From Paramesorhizobium deserti (GTDB lineage Bacteria > Pseudomonadota > Alphaproteobacteria > Rhizobiales > Rhizobiaceae): a stretch of DNA of 64,000 nucleotides. A program made the translations under genes and the position numbers. Of this stretch, positions 6,678-14,322 are shown in pieces (the stretch's first letter is position 1; every line of letters begins with the position of its first letter). Below the pieces are notes generated by a model. That model was not told the origin of the DNA and did not search any database. It was given only the letters and a program-made list of their open reading frames with translations. The stretch covers positions 372,001 through 436,000 of the forward strand of contig NZ_LNTU01000037.1 of assembly GCF_001558695.1 (NCBI RefSeq). Reading direction: 5' to 3'.

Positions 6678-7421
6678 ATGAACAGAGATAATTTCAAATA
6701 TCTGTCGATTTTCTTGAGCTTCTCTGAAAGTATAGATAGGGCTGTTAATGATAATGATATTATAAAGATACTTCATAATACGATATCACAGTTTGGATTT
6801 ACAAATCTGGTGATTTCCGATCTTCCGTCACCATATGGAAATATAGAGGACGTCATTTGCTTTGATAGATTACCTGAAGGGTGGCCGGAGCTTTACACGA
6901 CACAGAAATACGCCCGTTTTGATCCCGTGGCTCGTATGTGCCGAAACACATTTCGGGCATTCGATTGGAAGGAGGCGCCTTACGATCGAGAACAGGAACC
7001 TGGTGCTGGCGAACTTATGGCGTTGGCTCAAGACTTCGGCATGGTGCGGGGTTTTTGCGTGCCGGTTCCGGGATTTGTGCAGCGTACGGCCTGTATTTCG
7101 ATGAGCGGGCGGTACTCTGATCTGCCGGTGTGCGCCAAGCCGGCTCTTCAGTTCATCGCCACGTACACCGCAGAGAAGATCCGGCAGATCGTGGGGGTTG
7201 ATCGGCAGACAGTCCGCTCACCATTGACCTCGCGCGAGAAGGAAGTTCTGCGATGGGCCGCTGTCGGCAAGACGGCGAATGATGTCGCAGAAATCCTGAA
7301 TATCACCGAGCGCACCGTCACCGCCCATACTGTCAGCGCAATGGATAAGTTGGGCGCCGCCAACAAGACGCAAGCCGTCGCGCGCGCGATGCAGCATCAG
7401 TTAATTCCACTCGACCTATGA
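6678..7421 (+). CDS. LuxR-family autoinducer-binding regulator (LuxR solo)
   Basis: Cytoplasmic transcription factor of 247 residues. The N-terminal acyl-homoserine-lactone domain keeps all the invariant positions of the family: Trp69 and Tyr73 (WPELY), Asp82-Pro83 (FDP), Trp97 and Gly125. The C-terminal GerE-type helix-turn-helix spans about 183-240 (LTSREKEVLRWAAVGKTAND). No LuxI synthase is in the window, so it is an orphan here. Upstream bases and the first 200 bases of the gene are clearly AT-richer than the surroundings, which suggests acquisition from elsewhere. It is divergent from three lectin genes whose promoters carry lux-box-like palindromes, as P. aeruginosa lecA is controlled by quorum sensing. 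The ribosome site before 6678 is weak. The signal could be an acyl-homoserine lactone or a plant or other compound. Confidence 0.9.
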   Translation: MNRDNFKYLSIFLSFSESIDRAVNDNDIIKILHNTISQFGFTNLVISDLPSPYGNIEDVICFDRLPEGWPELYTTQKYARFDPVARMCRNTFRAFDWKEAPYDREQEPGAGELMALAQDFGMVRGFCVPVPGFVQRTACISMSGRYSDLPVCAKPALQFIATYTAEKIRQIVGVDRQTVRSPLTSREKEVLRWAAVGKTANDVAEILNITERTVTAHTVSAMDKLGAANKTQAVARAMQHQLIPLDL

Positions 7422-7586
7422 ATAACGCGAGTATTTTTCTTCCGCTGGTTTAGCGGCAATCGTCATTGCTTTTGACAGGGGGCGGGCGCAGCCGGCGTGA
7501 CTGGCTTCCGCCACGACCGGCAAATCGCGGGGAACTTTTCAGGGCCCGCCAACGTTCGTGCAGAACATTTCAATGGGATGGATACA

Positions 7587-7742
7587 ATGAAAACGACAAC
7601 GACCCTTGCGGCTATTGCAGCCGTTCTATTGACCCTTTCCGCCTGCGCCAACACGATCCGCGGCGCGGGACGTGATACCGCCAATGCCGTGAATGCAACG
7701 CAGAGTGCCGGACAAGACGTCGACAGCGCTGCCTCCTATTAG
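7587..7742 (+). CDS. Entericidin-family small lipoprotein
   Basis: Predicted membrane lipoprotein of 51 residues. A short signal peptide (MKTTTTLAAIAAVLLTLSAC) ends in the lipobox LSAC with Cys20 as lipidation site. The mature part is small and hydrophilic (NTIRGAGRDTANAVNATQ), as in entericidin A/B, which are small stress-related lipoproteins. The start at 7587 is chosen because it opens with the signal peptide; an ATG three codons upstream is possible. No partner gene is evident. Confidence 0.8.
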   Translation: MKTTTTLAAIAAVLLTLSACANTIRGAGRDTANAVNATQSAGQDVDSAASY

Positions 7743-7799
7743 GAGGCATGAATAGCACGTAACCCAGTATCCCACCGGCGGCAGATCAACGGTCGGCCT

Positions 7800-7820
7800 G
7801 CGCGGGGTTATTCCCCGCGC
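7800..7820. terminator. Strong GC hairpin between convergent genes
   Basis: GCGCGGGG at 7800-7807 and CCCCGCGC at 7813-7820 form a perfect 8-bp stem with loop TTATT, between the ends of the entericidin and SIR2-like genes. No T-tract follows, so terminator function is only likely. Confidence 0.4.
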
Positions 7821-7940
7821 GCCTCATGGTGCGGGATGTCAACCGCAGCCCCGCGACAGTTGCTCTGTCATGAGATGATCCTGTGCAGGCCAGGACCTGT
7901 CGCTCGGCTGAACGGGATCCGACACCGTCGGAAAGCGGCT

Positions 7941-8789
7941 TCATCGTCGGTCTGGTACGGACGGAACACTGGACTGTTGAGCCCTATCCTTCAGCTTCGA
8001 CAGGAAGACCTGCAAAGCCTCCCCGGGGTCATTCTTCTCTTCGCTCAATACCGTGATGCCCCAGCGACTCAGGACCGCCTCCTGCACAGGGTTCGGATTT
8101 GGCATGAAGATGAAGGAGACAGGGCGCTCGCTCTCATAACCAGACCGATGCCAAGTGCTCCACAGCCGGTGCAGCAGAAGCCGGATATTCATGTCCGACA
8201 TGCTATAACCGATGAAGAGAACCGTCCGGCGGAGCGCATCGGAGCGGAACTTCACGTCCAGCGGGGAATCGAAGGAAAGCCGTTCGAAATAATCGGTTTC
8301 AGCCAACACGAGGGAGGTTTCGTCGTCGAAATCACCATGGAATTTGACGATCTCGGTCGTCTCTGGTGTGACCCTTGCCACATCGCGCGCATTGGCAACC
8401 TTGACGTAATCCCGGCCGTGGATTTCGAAAGCGACCTCGAGGTTGCGGTCGTAATTCGTCGTGTAGATGATCGGAACATCGAGCGACACGATCAGCGAGT
8501 GGATCGCCGACGCCGCGACTTTTTCCCGGGAAACCTGCCAGTGGCGTTTCATCCAGTCACGCAGGCTCTCCATGCTCCCGAGCTTCAGACGATAATACTC
8601 CGCGATAGTCTGGTAATTGGCGTCTCGCCCGCCGATCCGCTCCGGGTCGAGCTGCAGTTCTTTCGCCATATGCTCGATCAACACTTGCCAGGAAGGCAGG
8701 CCGACGCTCATCGAAACCCCGGCGCCGACAAACAATATGGCGCGCCGCTCTCTTATCGATCGGGCCAACTCATCCAATGGAGACTGCAT
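7941..8789 (-). CDS. SIR2-like domain protein (SIR2_2 family)
   Basis: Soluble protein of 282 residues with the hallmarks of a SIR2 fold: GAGVS (22-26) for NAD binding, TTNYD (110-114), the catalytic-histidine motif FHGD (150-153) and a GYSMSD motif (194-199) typical of the SIR2_2 group. Such proteins are often NAD-consuming enzymes, and several take part in anti-phage defence, but this one has no recognisable second domain or defence partner. The ATG at 8789 is used; a TTG at 8834 would add 15 residues and lie only 27 bases after the upstream SDR stop, so a longer form and cotranscription are possible. Function is unknown beyond the fold. Confidence 0.8.
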   Translation of the reverse strand: MQSPLDELARSIRERRAILFVGAGVSMSVGLPSWQVLIEHMAKELQLDPERIGGRDANYQTIAEYYRLKLGSMESLRDWMKRHWQVSREKVAASAIHSLIVSLDVPIIYTTNYDRNLEVAFEIHGRDYVKVANARDVARVTPETTEIVKFHGDFDDETSLVLAETDYFERLSFDSPLDVKFRSDALRRTVLFIGYSMSDMNIRLLLHRLWSTWHRSGYESERPVSFIFMPNPNPVQEAVLSRWGITVLSEEKNDPGEALQVFLSKLKDRAQQSSVPSVPDRR

Positions 8790-8861
8790 CTTCGGACCAG
8801 GCCGGGAATACGTCTTTGCCGGGGCAGTCTCCAAGAACCGCCCCGACGGCGGATTTGCCGG

Positions 8862-9719
8862 CTAAATAATTGGCCTGCCGCCGGTGACGGCGACTGTCGC
8901 ACCCGAGACATAGCTCGACATGGGATCGGCGAGCATCACATAGGTGGTGGCGAGTTCCACCGGCTGGCCGGGTCGCTTCATCGGTACCTGCTTGCCGAAA
9001 TTGGCGACTGCATCCTCCGGCAGCGTCGAGGGGATGAGCGGCGTCCAGATCGGGCCGGGCGCCACCGTATTGGCGCGGATACCCTTGTCCGCCAGCAGTT
9101 GCGCCAGACCGGCGGTAAAGTTCTGGATGGCGCCCTTGGTGGTCGCATAGGCGAGAAGGCTGGGATTGGGATTGTCTGAATTGATCGACGCCGTGTTGAT
9201 GATGGCGCTGCCGGGCTTCATATGCGCCACGGCGGCCTTGGTCAGATAGAACATGGCGTGGATGTTGACTTTGAATGTGAGTTCCCATTCCTCGTCGGAG
9301 ATATCCTCGATCTTGCTGAACGAAGCCTGGTGCGCGGCATTGTTGACCAGGATGTCGATCCCACCGAATTCCCGCGCCGCGGTATCGACGATCTTGCGGC
9401 AATGGTCGGGCGACTGGATGTCGCCGGGCACCAGCACCGCCTTGCGGCCGGCCTGCTCGACCAGCCGTTTGGTCTCTTCCGCGTCATTGTCCTCGTTGAG
9501 ATAGGCGATGAGGACATCCGCGCCCTCGCGAGCAAAGGCAATCGCCACGGCGCGGCCGATGCCGCTGTCGCCGCCGGTGATGATCGCCTTCATGTCCTTC
9601 AACCGGCCGGAGCCCTTGTAGCTTTTCTCTCCGTGATCCGGGACGGGATCCATCTGGCCGGTAACGCCCGGCATGGGCTGTTTCTGCTGGGGAAACGGTG
9701 GTGTCGGATAGTGATACAT
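8862..9719 (-). CDS. SDR-family oxidoreductase (YghA/general stress dehydrogenase type)
   Basis: NAD(P)-dependent short-chain dehydrogenase of 285 residues. It has an N-terminal extension rich in Pro and Gln (MYHYPTPPFPQQKQPMPGV), a Rossmann motif TGGDSGIG, NNAA, a catalytic YATTK motif and the substrate-side VAPGPIWTP. The extension and sequence are typical of the long SDR group that includes E. coli YghA and Bacillus general stress proteins. The start at 9719 has AGGGAG upstream; the open frame continues further but without family character. It lies upstream of the SIR2-like gene on the same strand. The substrate is not known. Confidence 0.88.
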   Translation of the reverse strand: MYHYPTPPFPQQKQPMPGVTGQMDPVPDHGEKSYKGSGRLKDMKAIITGGDSGIGRAVAIAFAREGADVLIAYLNEDNDAEETKRLVEQAGRKAVLVPGDIQSPDHCRKIVDTAAREFGGIDILVNNAAHQASFSKIEDISDEEWELTFKVNIHAMFYLTKAAVAHMKPGSAIINTASINSDNPNPSLLAYATTKGAIQNFTAGLAQLLADKGIRANTVAPGPIWTPLIPSTLPEDAVANFGKQVPMKRPGQPVELATTYVMLADPMSSYVSGATVAVTGGRPII

Positions 9720-9822
9720 GGCAGTGCCTGCTCCCTGTCTAGGACGATGACTGGTGATGACGTTCACGGACGAAAAGAACGTCCGGGATCGCGCAATGTT
9801 CCGCGCTGTTCTCACGCGGGCT

Positions 9823-10737
9823 TCACGCGCTAGCCGGTCGCCCCGCTCGGGTCTTTTGGGGCATCGTCATCGCCGCGACGCCGGCAATGATGCATAGGAG
9901 ACCGGCCCAGGCCGTGGACCCGAGTGTCTCGCCCAGAAAGATGACACCGATAGCCACGCCGATCGGCACGCGCAGATAGGCTTGCGCCGTCGTGCCGACG
10001 GAGCCAAGCGTGCGCAGCAGCCGGAAATAGATCACCAGGGCGAGCGCGGTCGAAAATACGGCGAGACAAAGCAAGGCGAGGACTGATTCCCATGATGGCC
10101 TGAAGGTCCACGGCTGATCGAAGACGAGGCTCAAGGGAATGAGGATCACGGCGCCGCATAACAGCGAGCCCGCCGCCGGCATGACTGGATCAAGACCCCT
10201 AAAATTCGTACCGAAAATCGCAGCCCCCGCATAGCACACCGTCGCCGCCACGATGGCAAGCTGGGCCCAAAGCTGGTGACCGAAGCCGGCAAGCGCTTCA
10301 ACACCGACGATAAGGCAAGTGCCAGCGATCCCTGCGGCGATACCAAACAGTTTATGCCCCGCAACCCGCTCATGGCGTGCAATGAGAACGGTCAGCAGAA
10401 AAGTGAAGATCGGTGTGGTCGAGTTGAGGATGGTCGCCAGGCCCGCGGGCACCGTACGCTCCGCCCACGCGATGAGTGTGAAGGGCAGGACGCTGTTAAG
10501 GCACGCCTGAAACAGAAAGCGCCGCCACGTCACGGCATCTTTGGGTAGCGACAGGCCCCGCCAGCGGATGACGGCTAGCAGGATGCCCCCGGCGATCAGC
10601 GTCCGCGCGGCGATCAGCGTGATTGGCGGGATGGTTTCGACGCCAATCCTGATGAATGTGTAGGATGCCCCCCACAGGGTGGAGAGCGCCAGGAGAAGCG
10701 CCAGATCCTTCGTCGCGCCCAGTTTTGCAATCGTCAT
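9823..10737 (-). CDS. DMT-superfamily EamA transporter
   Basis: Inner-membrane permease of 304 residues with about ten hydrophobic segments arranged as two EamA repeats (ALSTLWGASYTFIR in the first, AVFSTALALVIYFRLLRTLG in the second), the normal design of drug/metabolite exporters. The start at 10737 is preceded by GGATGGGAA; a longer open frame upstream has no hydrophobic character. It is divergent from a PadR-type regulator, which may control it. Substrate unknown; small metabolites or amino acids are usual for the family. Confidence 0.88.
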   Translation of the reverse strand: MTIAKLGATKDLALLLALSTLWGASYTFIRIGVETIPPITLIAARTLIAGGILLAVIRWRGLSLPKDAVTWRRFLFQACLNSVLPFTLIAWAERTVPAGLATILNSTTPIFTFLLTVLIARHERVAGHKLFGIAAGIAGTCLIVGVEALAGFGHQLWAQLAIVAATVCYAGAAIFGTNFRGLDPVMPAAGSLLCGAVILIPLSLVFDQPWTFRPSWESVLALLCLAVFSTALALVIYFRLLRTLGSVGTTAQAYLRVPIGVAIGVIFLGETLGSTAWAGLLCIIAGVAAMTMPQKTRAGRPASA

Positions 10738-10876
10738 GTTCCCATCCGCCTTTCGATGAAGGCAGCCTTGTAACAGCGCCTTATCGTGCAATGCTTCGGT
10801 CCCCGCCGAAATATTGACGGCACGCTCTGGGCCGCCAAGTTCCGGATCTGCAATCCACTGATACGAGATAGCACGT

Positions 10877-10921
10877 AAGATATATCTTGACAGAGGCTGA
10901 TTAAGCTACAAGATATATCTT
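10877..10921. promoter_or_regulatory. Twin PadR-type operators over a promoter
   Basis: The perfect 12-base palindrome AAGATATATCTT occurs at 10877-10888 and 10910-10921, 33 bases (three turns) apart. A TTGACA -35 box at 10887-10892 overlaps the first copy and, 17 bases on, the -10 position falls in the second copy. This arrangement fits autorepression by the PadR protein encoded just downstream, and possibly control of the divergent exporter. Confidence 0.7.
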
Positions 10922-10949
10922 AAGCTATGACGCACCTAAGGAGGTTTCC

Positions 10950-11585
10950 ATGCATGCTTATGGCTGTCATCATCACGGCGAGCGCCATTTCGGCCCGCGC
11001 CGCTTTTCCCAACATTTCGCCCGCGGCTTCGGGCGCGGCATGGGCGGCGGCTTCGGCCGCTTTGTCGGCGACGGCGAACTGCGGCTTGTCGTTCTTGCCC
11101 TGCTCGAAGAAGCGCCGCGTCACGGCTATGACGTGATCAAGGCGCTCGAAGAGCATTCGAGCGGTTTCTACAGCCCGAGCCCCGGCGTGATCTATCCGAC
11201 TCTGACTTATCTCGATGAGACAGGCCACGCCGTCTCATCCGCCGACGGCAACAAGAAGGTCTATTCCATCACCGATGAAGGACGCACTTATCTCGAGGAA
11301 AATCGGAAGGTCGTGCAAGCCGCGCTCGACCGGATCCGCGTTATCGGCGAACGCATGGCTCGCGCCCGCCAGTGGTTCGAAGGCGGTGAAGGGCGCGGGC
11401 GCGACCGCGATATCCCCGAGGTGGTGCCGGAGGTGAACGAAGCCCGGCGCGCGCTTAAAGAGGCGATGGCGGCGCGGCTGGATGCGGCGCCCGGCACCCA
11501 GCGCAGAATAGCCGATATCCTGCGCAAGGCGGCTGACGAGATCAGGGACCTACCACAGGACCCCGACGATATCGATCTCGGCTGA
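10950..11585 (+). CDS. PadR-family transcriptional regulator
   Basis: Regulator of 211 residues. A His- and Gly-rich N-terminus (residues 1-40, with HHH at 7-9) precedes the winged helix (LRLVVLALLEEAPRHGYDVI, then SPGVIYPTLTYLDETG at about 76-91) and a helical C-terminal dimerisation part. Start at 10950 follows AAGGAGG. The His-rich head is found in many proteobacterial PadR proteins and could bind metal. The twin palindromes upstream are the probable binding site. The likely targets are itself and the divergent exporter gene. Confidence 0.9.
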   Translation: MHAYGCHHHGERHFGPRRFSQHFARGFGRGMGGGFGRFVGDGELRLVVLALLEEAPRHGYDVIKALEEHSSGFYSPSPGVIYPTLTYLDETGHAVSSADGNKKVYSITDEGRTYLEENRKVVQAALDRIRVIGERMARARQWFEGGEGRGRDRDIPEVVPEVNEARRALKEAMAARLDAAPGTQRRIADILRKAADEIRDLPQDPDDIDLG

Positions 11586-11607
11586 TTGGCATTCCATTAA
11601 TCCTATC

Positions 11608-11645
11608 GAACGTCCCCAGCTCCTTCCCGAAGGCCGGGGACGTTC
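11608..11645. terminator. Hairpin at the convergent ends of the PadR and dehydrogenase genes
   Basis: GAACGTCCCC (11608-11617) pairs with GGGGACGTTC (11636-11645). The second arm overlaps the stop codon of the minus-strand gene. There is no T-tract, but the position suggests a bidirectional terminator or 3'-end stabiliser. Confidence 0.45.
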
Positions 11646-13263
11646 AGCTCCGGCGAAGCTCTTTCCTGATCAGCACCAGGGTCGGATCGTCCGGGTAGGT
11701 TTCTGCAACGAAGCCCTGCTCCCGCTCCAGTTCAATCGCGTCGTGATTTTCCCGGTTCTCGATCGATTCCAGCGTTTTGACGCCTTTTGCCTCGGCATAT
11801 TGGGCGACAAGGCGCAACAGCTCCCAGCCCACGCCCCTGTTCCTGTATTCGGCACGCACGGAGATCGCCACCTCGCCCTTTTCAAGAGCGGGATCGCAGG
11901 CCAGCATTGCCGTGGCGATGACCGTTTTCCCCTCCTCGGTGAAGGCCAGGAAATTTTCCGTCCTCTGGTGATCGACCTGCGTCATCGCGACGATGCGATC
12001 ATGGCTCACCTCCTTCATGGCGCCCAGAAAGCGGAACCGCAGGTCTTCCGGCGTCACATGGGCGAAGAATTCCGCCAGAGCCGCCTCGTCTTCCGGACGA
12101 ACCGGGCGGACATGGAACGCAAGCCCCGTACGGGTGGTGATGCTGCGGCTCCATCCGTTGTCGGACTCCGGGCCGTTGCGCCGCGATGCATCGGCCGTGC
12201 CGCGCGCTTTTTCCAGTTTTTGACCGGCCGGCTCGATGATGACCTTGAGTGCCTTGCTGCTGGCGGCATTCCCGAACGTGTCATAGGCATCGAGAATCTG
12301 GTCGAGCTCGAAACGGTGGGTAATCAGCTTCTTCGGGTCAATCTTGCCGGACTGGACGGTCTTCAAGAGCATCGGCGTGCTTGCGGTATCCACCAGCCGC
12401 GTGGTGATTGCGATGTTGTGCGACCACAGCTTTTCGAGATGGAGATCGGCCTTGACGCCATGGACGCCGACATTGGCGATGATGCCGCCGGGAGCCACGA
12501 TCGCCTGGCAAAGCTCGAAGGTAGCCGGAATGCCGACCGCTTCGATCACCGTATTGGCACCGCGTCCACCGGTCAGCAGCATGACCTGCTGGGCTGCCTT
12601 GTCGCCACTGCCTTCAACGGTGCGGGTCGCGCCGAAGCGTTTGGCCATATCGAGCCGGTTCTGGTCCAGATCGACCATGATGATCTCTGCCGGAGAGTAG
12701 AACCGCGCCGTCAGCAGAGCAGCCAGCCCGATCGGCCCCGCGCCGACAATGGCGACAGTGCTGCCCGGCTCCACCTTACCATTCAGCACACCGCATTCGA
12801 AGCCGGTCGGCAGAATGTCGCTCAGCATGACGAGCGCTTCCTCGTCAGCCCCCTCGGGAATGGGATAAAGGCTGGTATCGGCATGCGGAATACGGACATA
12901 TTCGGCTTGCGTGCCATCGATGGTGTTGCCGAGGATCCAGCCGCCGGTCGCGCAATGCGAATACATGCCCTTCCTGCAATATTCGCATTTTCCGCAGGAG
13001 GAGATGCATGAAATCAGCACGCGATCGCCCTTCTTGAACTGCGTCACGCCAGCGCCGGTTCCCTCCACGATGCCGACGCCTTCATGGCCGAGGATGCGTC
13101 CGGGCGCGCAGGTCGGCACATCCCCTTTCAATATATGCAGATCGGTGCCGCAGATCGTGGTCCTGGTAACCTTCACGATCGCGTCGGTCGGCGCGCTGAT
13201 CTTCGGAACGGGCCGCTCCTGCAGTGATTTCCTGCCAGGGCCTTCATAGACGAGAGCTTTCAT
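11644..13263 (-). CDS. Zinc alcohol dehydrogenase fused to a GNAT acetyltransferase domain
   Basis: Protein of 539 residues, about 190 longer than a normal zinc alcohol dehydrogenase. Residues 1-345 are a complete MDR-type dehydrogenase: catalytic-zinc ligands Cys38 and His60-Glu61, structural-zinc cysteines 90, 93, 96 and 104, and NAD motif GAGPIG (174-179). A basic linker (about 346-380) leads to a GNAT domain (about 381-536) with the acetyl-CoA loop RNRGVG (474-479); it resembles the acetyltransferase part of protein acetyltransferases of the Pat type. The reading frame is continuous without a stop. The start at 13263 follows GGAG. It is downstream of the host-attachment gene with about 100 bases between. 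The fused roles, and whether the GNAT acts on proteins, are open. Confidence 0.85.
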   Translation of the reverse strand: MKALVYEGPGRKSLQERPVPKISAPTDAIVKVTRTTICGTDLHILKGDVPTCAPGRILGHEGVGIVEGTGAGVTQFKKGDRVLISCISSCGKCEYCRKGMYSHCATGGWILGNTIDGTQAEYVRIPHADTSLYPIPEGADEEALVMLSDILPTGFECGVLNGKVEPGSTVAIVGAGPIGLAALLTARFYSPAEIIMVDLDQNRLDMAKRFGATRTVEGSGDKAAQQVMLLTGGRGANTVIEAVGIPATFELCQAIVAPGGIIANVGVHGVKADLHLEKLWSHNIAITTRLVDTASTPMLLKTVQSGKIDPKKLITHRFELDQILDAYDTFGNAASSKALKVIIEPAGQKLEKARGTADASRRNGPESDNGWSRSITTRTGLAFHVRPVRPEDEAALAEFFAHVTPEDLRFRFLGAMKEVSHDRIVAMTQVDHQRTENFLAFTEEGKTVIATAMLACDPALEKGEVAISVRAEYRNRGVGWELLRLVAQYAEAKGVKTLESIENRENHDAIELEREQGFVAETYPDDPTLVLIRKELRRS

Positions 13264-13365
13264 TACCTTCTCCATTGGTCGTGCGGACTGCTTGCAATGC
13301 TGCGCCAAGGCAACCGGAGCCTCCTTGACCCGGATCAATGGGCGTCCGCGATGCAAGCGGCCGCA

Positions 13366-13770
13366 TCACGCCGCGACGATGGCTGTCTTTATGGCTTCAG
13401 CGGAATGTTTTGCGAGATCCCGGTCGATCTGTCCGACCAGCTTGCCGCTCAGGGTGGGGTGGAAATGCCGGCGCAATTCGCCAAGCGTTCGCGGATCGGC
13501 CACGATCACCACATGCTGGAAACTTCCGGCCAGCGCTTCGCGGTTCAGATAAGCGGCGGCAGCGGCGGCGAAATCATCCTCCGCCAGACGTGCGATATCG
13601 GGATTTGCCGTGCTGCTGCGATGCCGGCCGCCGGAGCCACCGCTGACCTCCTCGAGGTTCGGCGCGGGCAGTTCGATGAGTTCGATGCGTGGTTCGTGCC
13701 CCTTATTGCGGAGGATCCGCATCTTTTCGCCGTCGAGGACCGCGACAATTGCTCCGTTGGGTAGGATCAT
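13366..13770 (-). CDS. Host-attachment-family protein
   Basis: Protein of 134 residues of the host-attachment (AtsE-like) family. The N-terminal strand pattern (AIVAVLDGEKMRILRNKG), the central ARLAEDDFAAAAAAYLNREA and the HVVIVADPRTLGELRRHFHP segment are typical. The family is named after an Agrobacterium attachment gene, but its molecular function is not established; the fold is related to RNase H-like release-factor domains. Start at 13770 has AGGAG. Its first codons overlap the stop of the hemN remnant by 4 bases, so it is probably transcribed from the hemN promoter with its anaerobox. Confidence 0.85.
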   Translation of the reverse strand: MILPNGAIVAVLDGEKMRILRNKGHEPRIELIELPAPNLEEVSGGSGGRHRSSTANPDIARLAEDDFAAAAAAYLNREALAGSFQHVVIVADPRTLGELRRHFHPTLSGKLVGQIDRDLAKHSAEAIKTAIVAA

Positions 13771-13958
13771 CTCGTTTTTCTCCTGTCATGACTGTCAAAA
13801 GGAAAATGGACCCGGTCCGACAGGGACGGCCCGATCGGCAGAGCTTCCTGCCAGTCATGATCGCCCTCCGCCGCCATACCGGGGTTGAAACGCGGCGCGG
13901 GCGGATAACGCGTATAGCGTGGTACCGACGCGGAAAGTCTTGCTGGATCGTCAGACAT
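13767..13958 (-). pseudogene. hemN: 5' remnant of hemN (oxygen-independent coproporphyrinogen III oxidase)
   Basis: The 63-codon frame matches the beginning of HemN: PRYTRYPPAPRF corresponds to the RYTSYPTAPHF motif, and LSDRVHFPF to LSLYVHIPFC just before the radical-SAM cysteines. After that the frame runs into DSHDRRKTR and stops, so the CxxxCxxC motif and some 390 residues are absent. The start (13958), a GAGAGAA ribosome site and an upstream anaerobox are still present. It may now serve as a leader for the overlapping host-attachment gene. Confidence 0.75.
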
Positions 13959-14011
13959 GGCATTCTCTCGCAGATTGGCTTTGAGATTGCAGCGGCGCGG
14001 GCTGATCTGCC

Positions 14012-14025
14012 TTGATTTCGGTCAA
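14012..14025. promoter_or_regulatory. FNR/FixK-type anaerobox
   Basis: TTGATTTCGGTCAA matches the TTGAT-N4-ATCAA consensus with one mismatch. It is centred about 60 bases upstream of the hemN-remnant start, consistent with activation at -41.5. It points to low-oxygen control of the host-attachment gene and perhaps of the dehydrogenase fusion. The divergent kinase gene starts 300 bases away. Confidence 0.65.
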
Positions 14026-14322
14026 GACGGACGATTTCGCCAATGTTTGATCCGCGTCAACGAAAGAGGCACCCTGGAATGGTTGGATGACACGCTTGCT
14101 GCGAGCGGGTCGAATTCGAAAAGCGTCGCGATATATAAGGGGTGGGAGCCTCGCCGATGCATCGGAGCGGTCAAGCAGTGAAACGCGGCAGGCGCGCTGC
14201 GGTCCTCCGGCTCTTGCGCTTCTCGGGAGCTCGAGGCGAAAGAACGGAGGACGCGGCGCTTCTCCGAGCGGAAATACTACCCTTGGAGTTGCATATGGCA
14301 TGAGCCGATCAAGGAGCCTTGG

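Noticed and set aside
7836-9179. Plus-strand open frame of 447 codons
   Set aside because: It runs antisense to the SIR2-like and SDR genes, which have clear motifs; high GC produces long antisense frames here.
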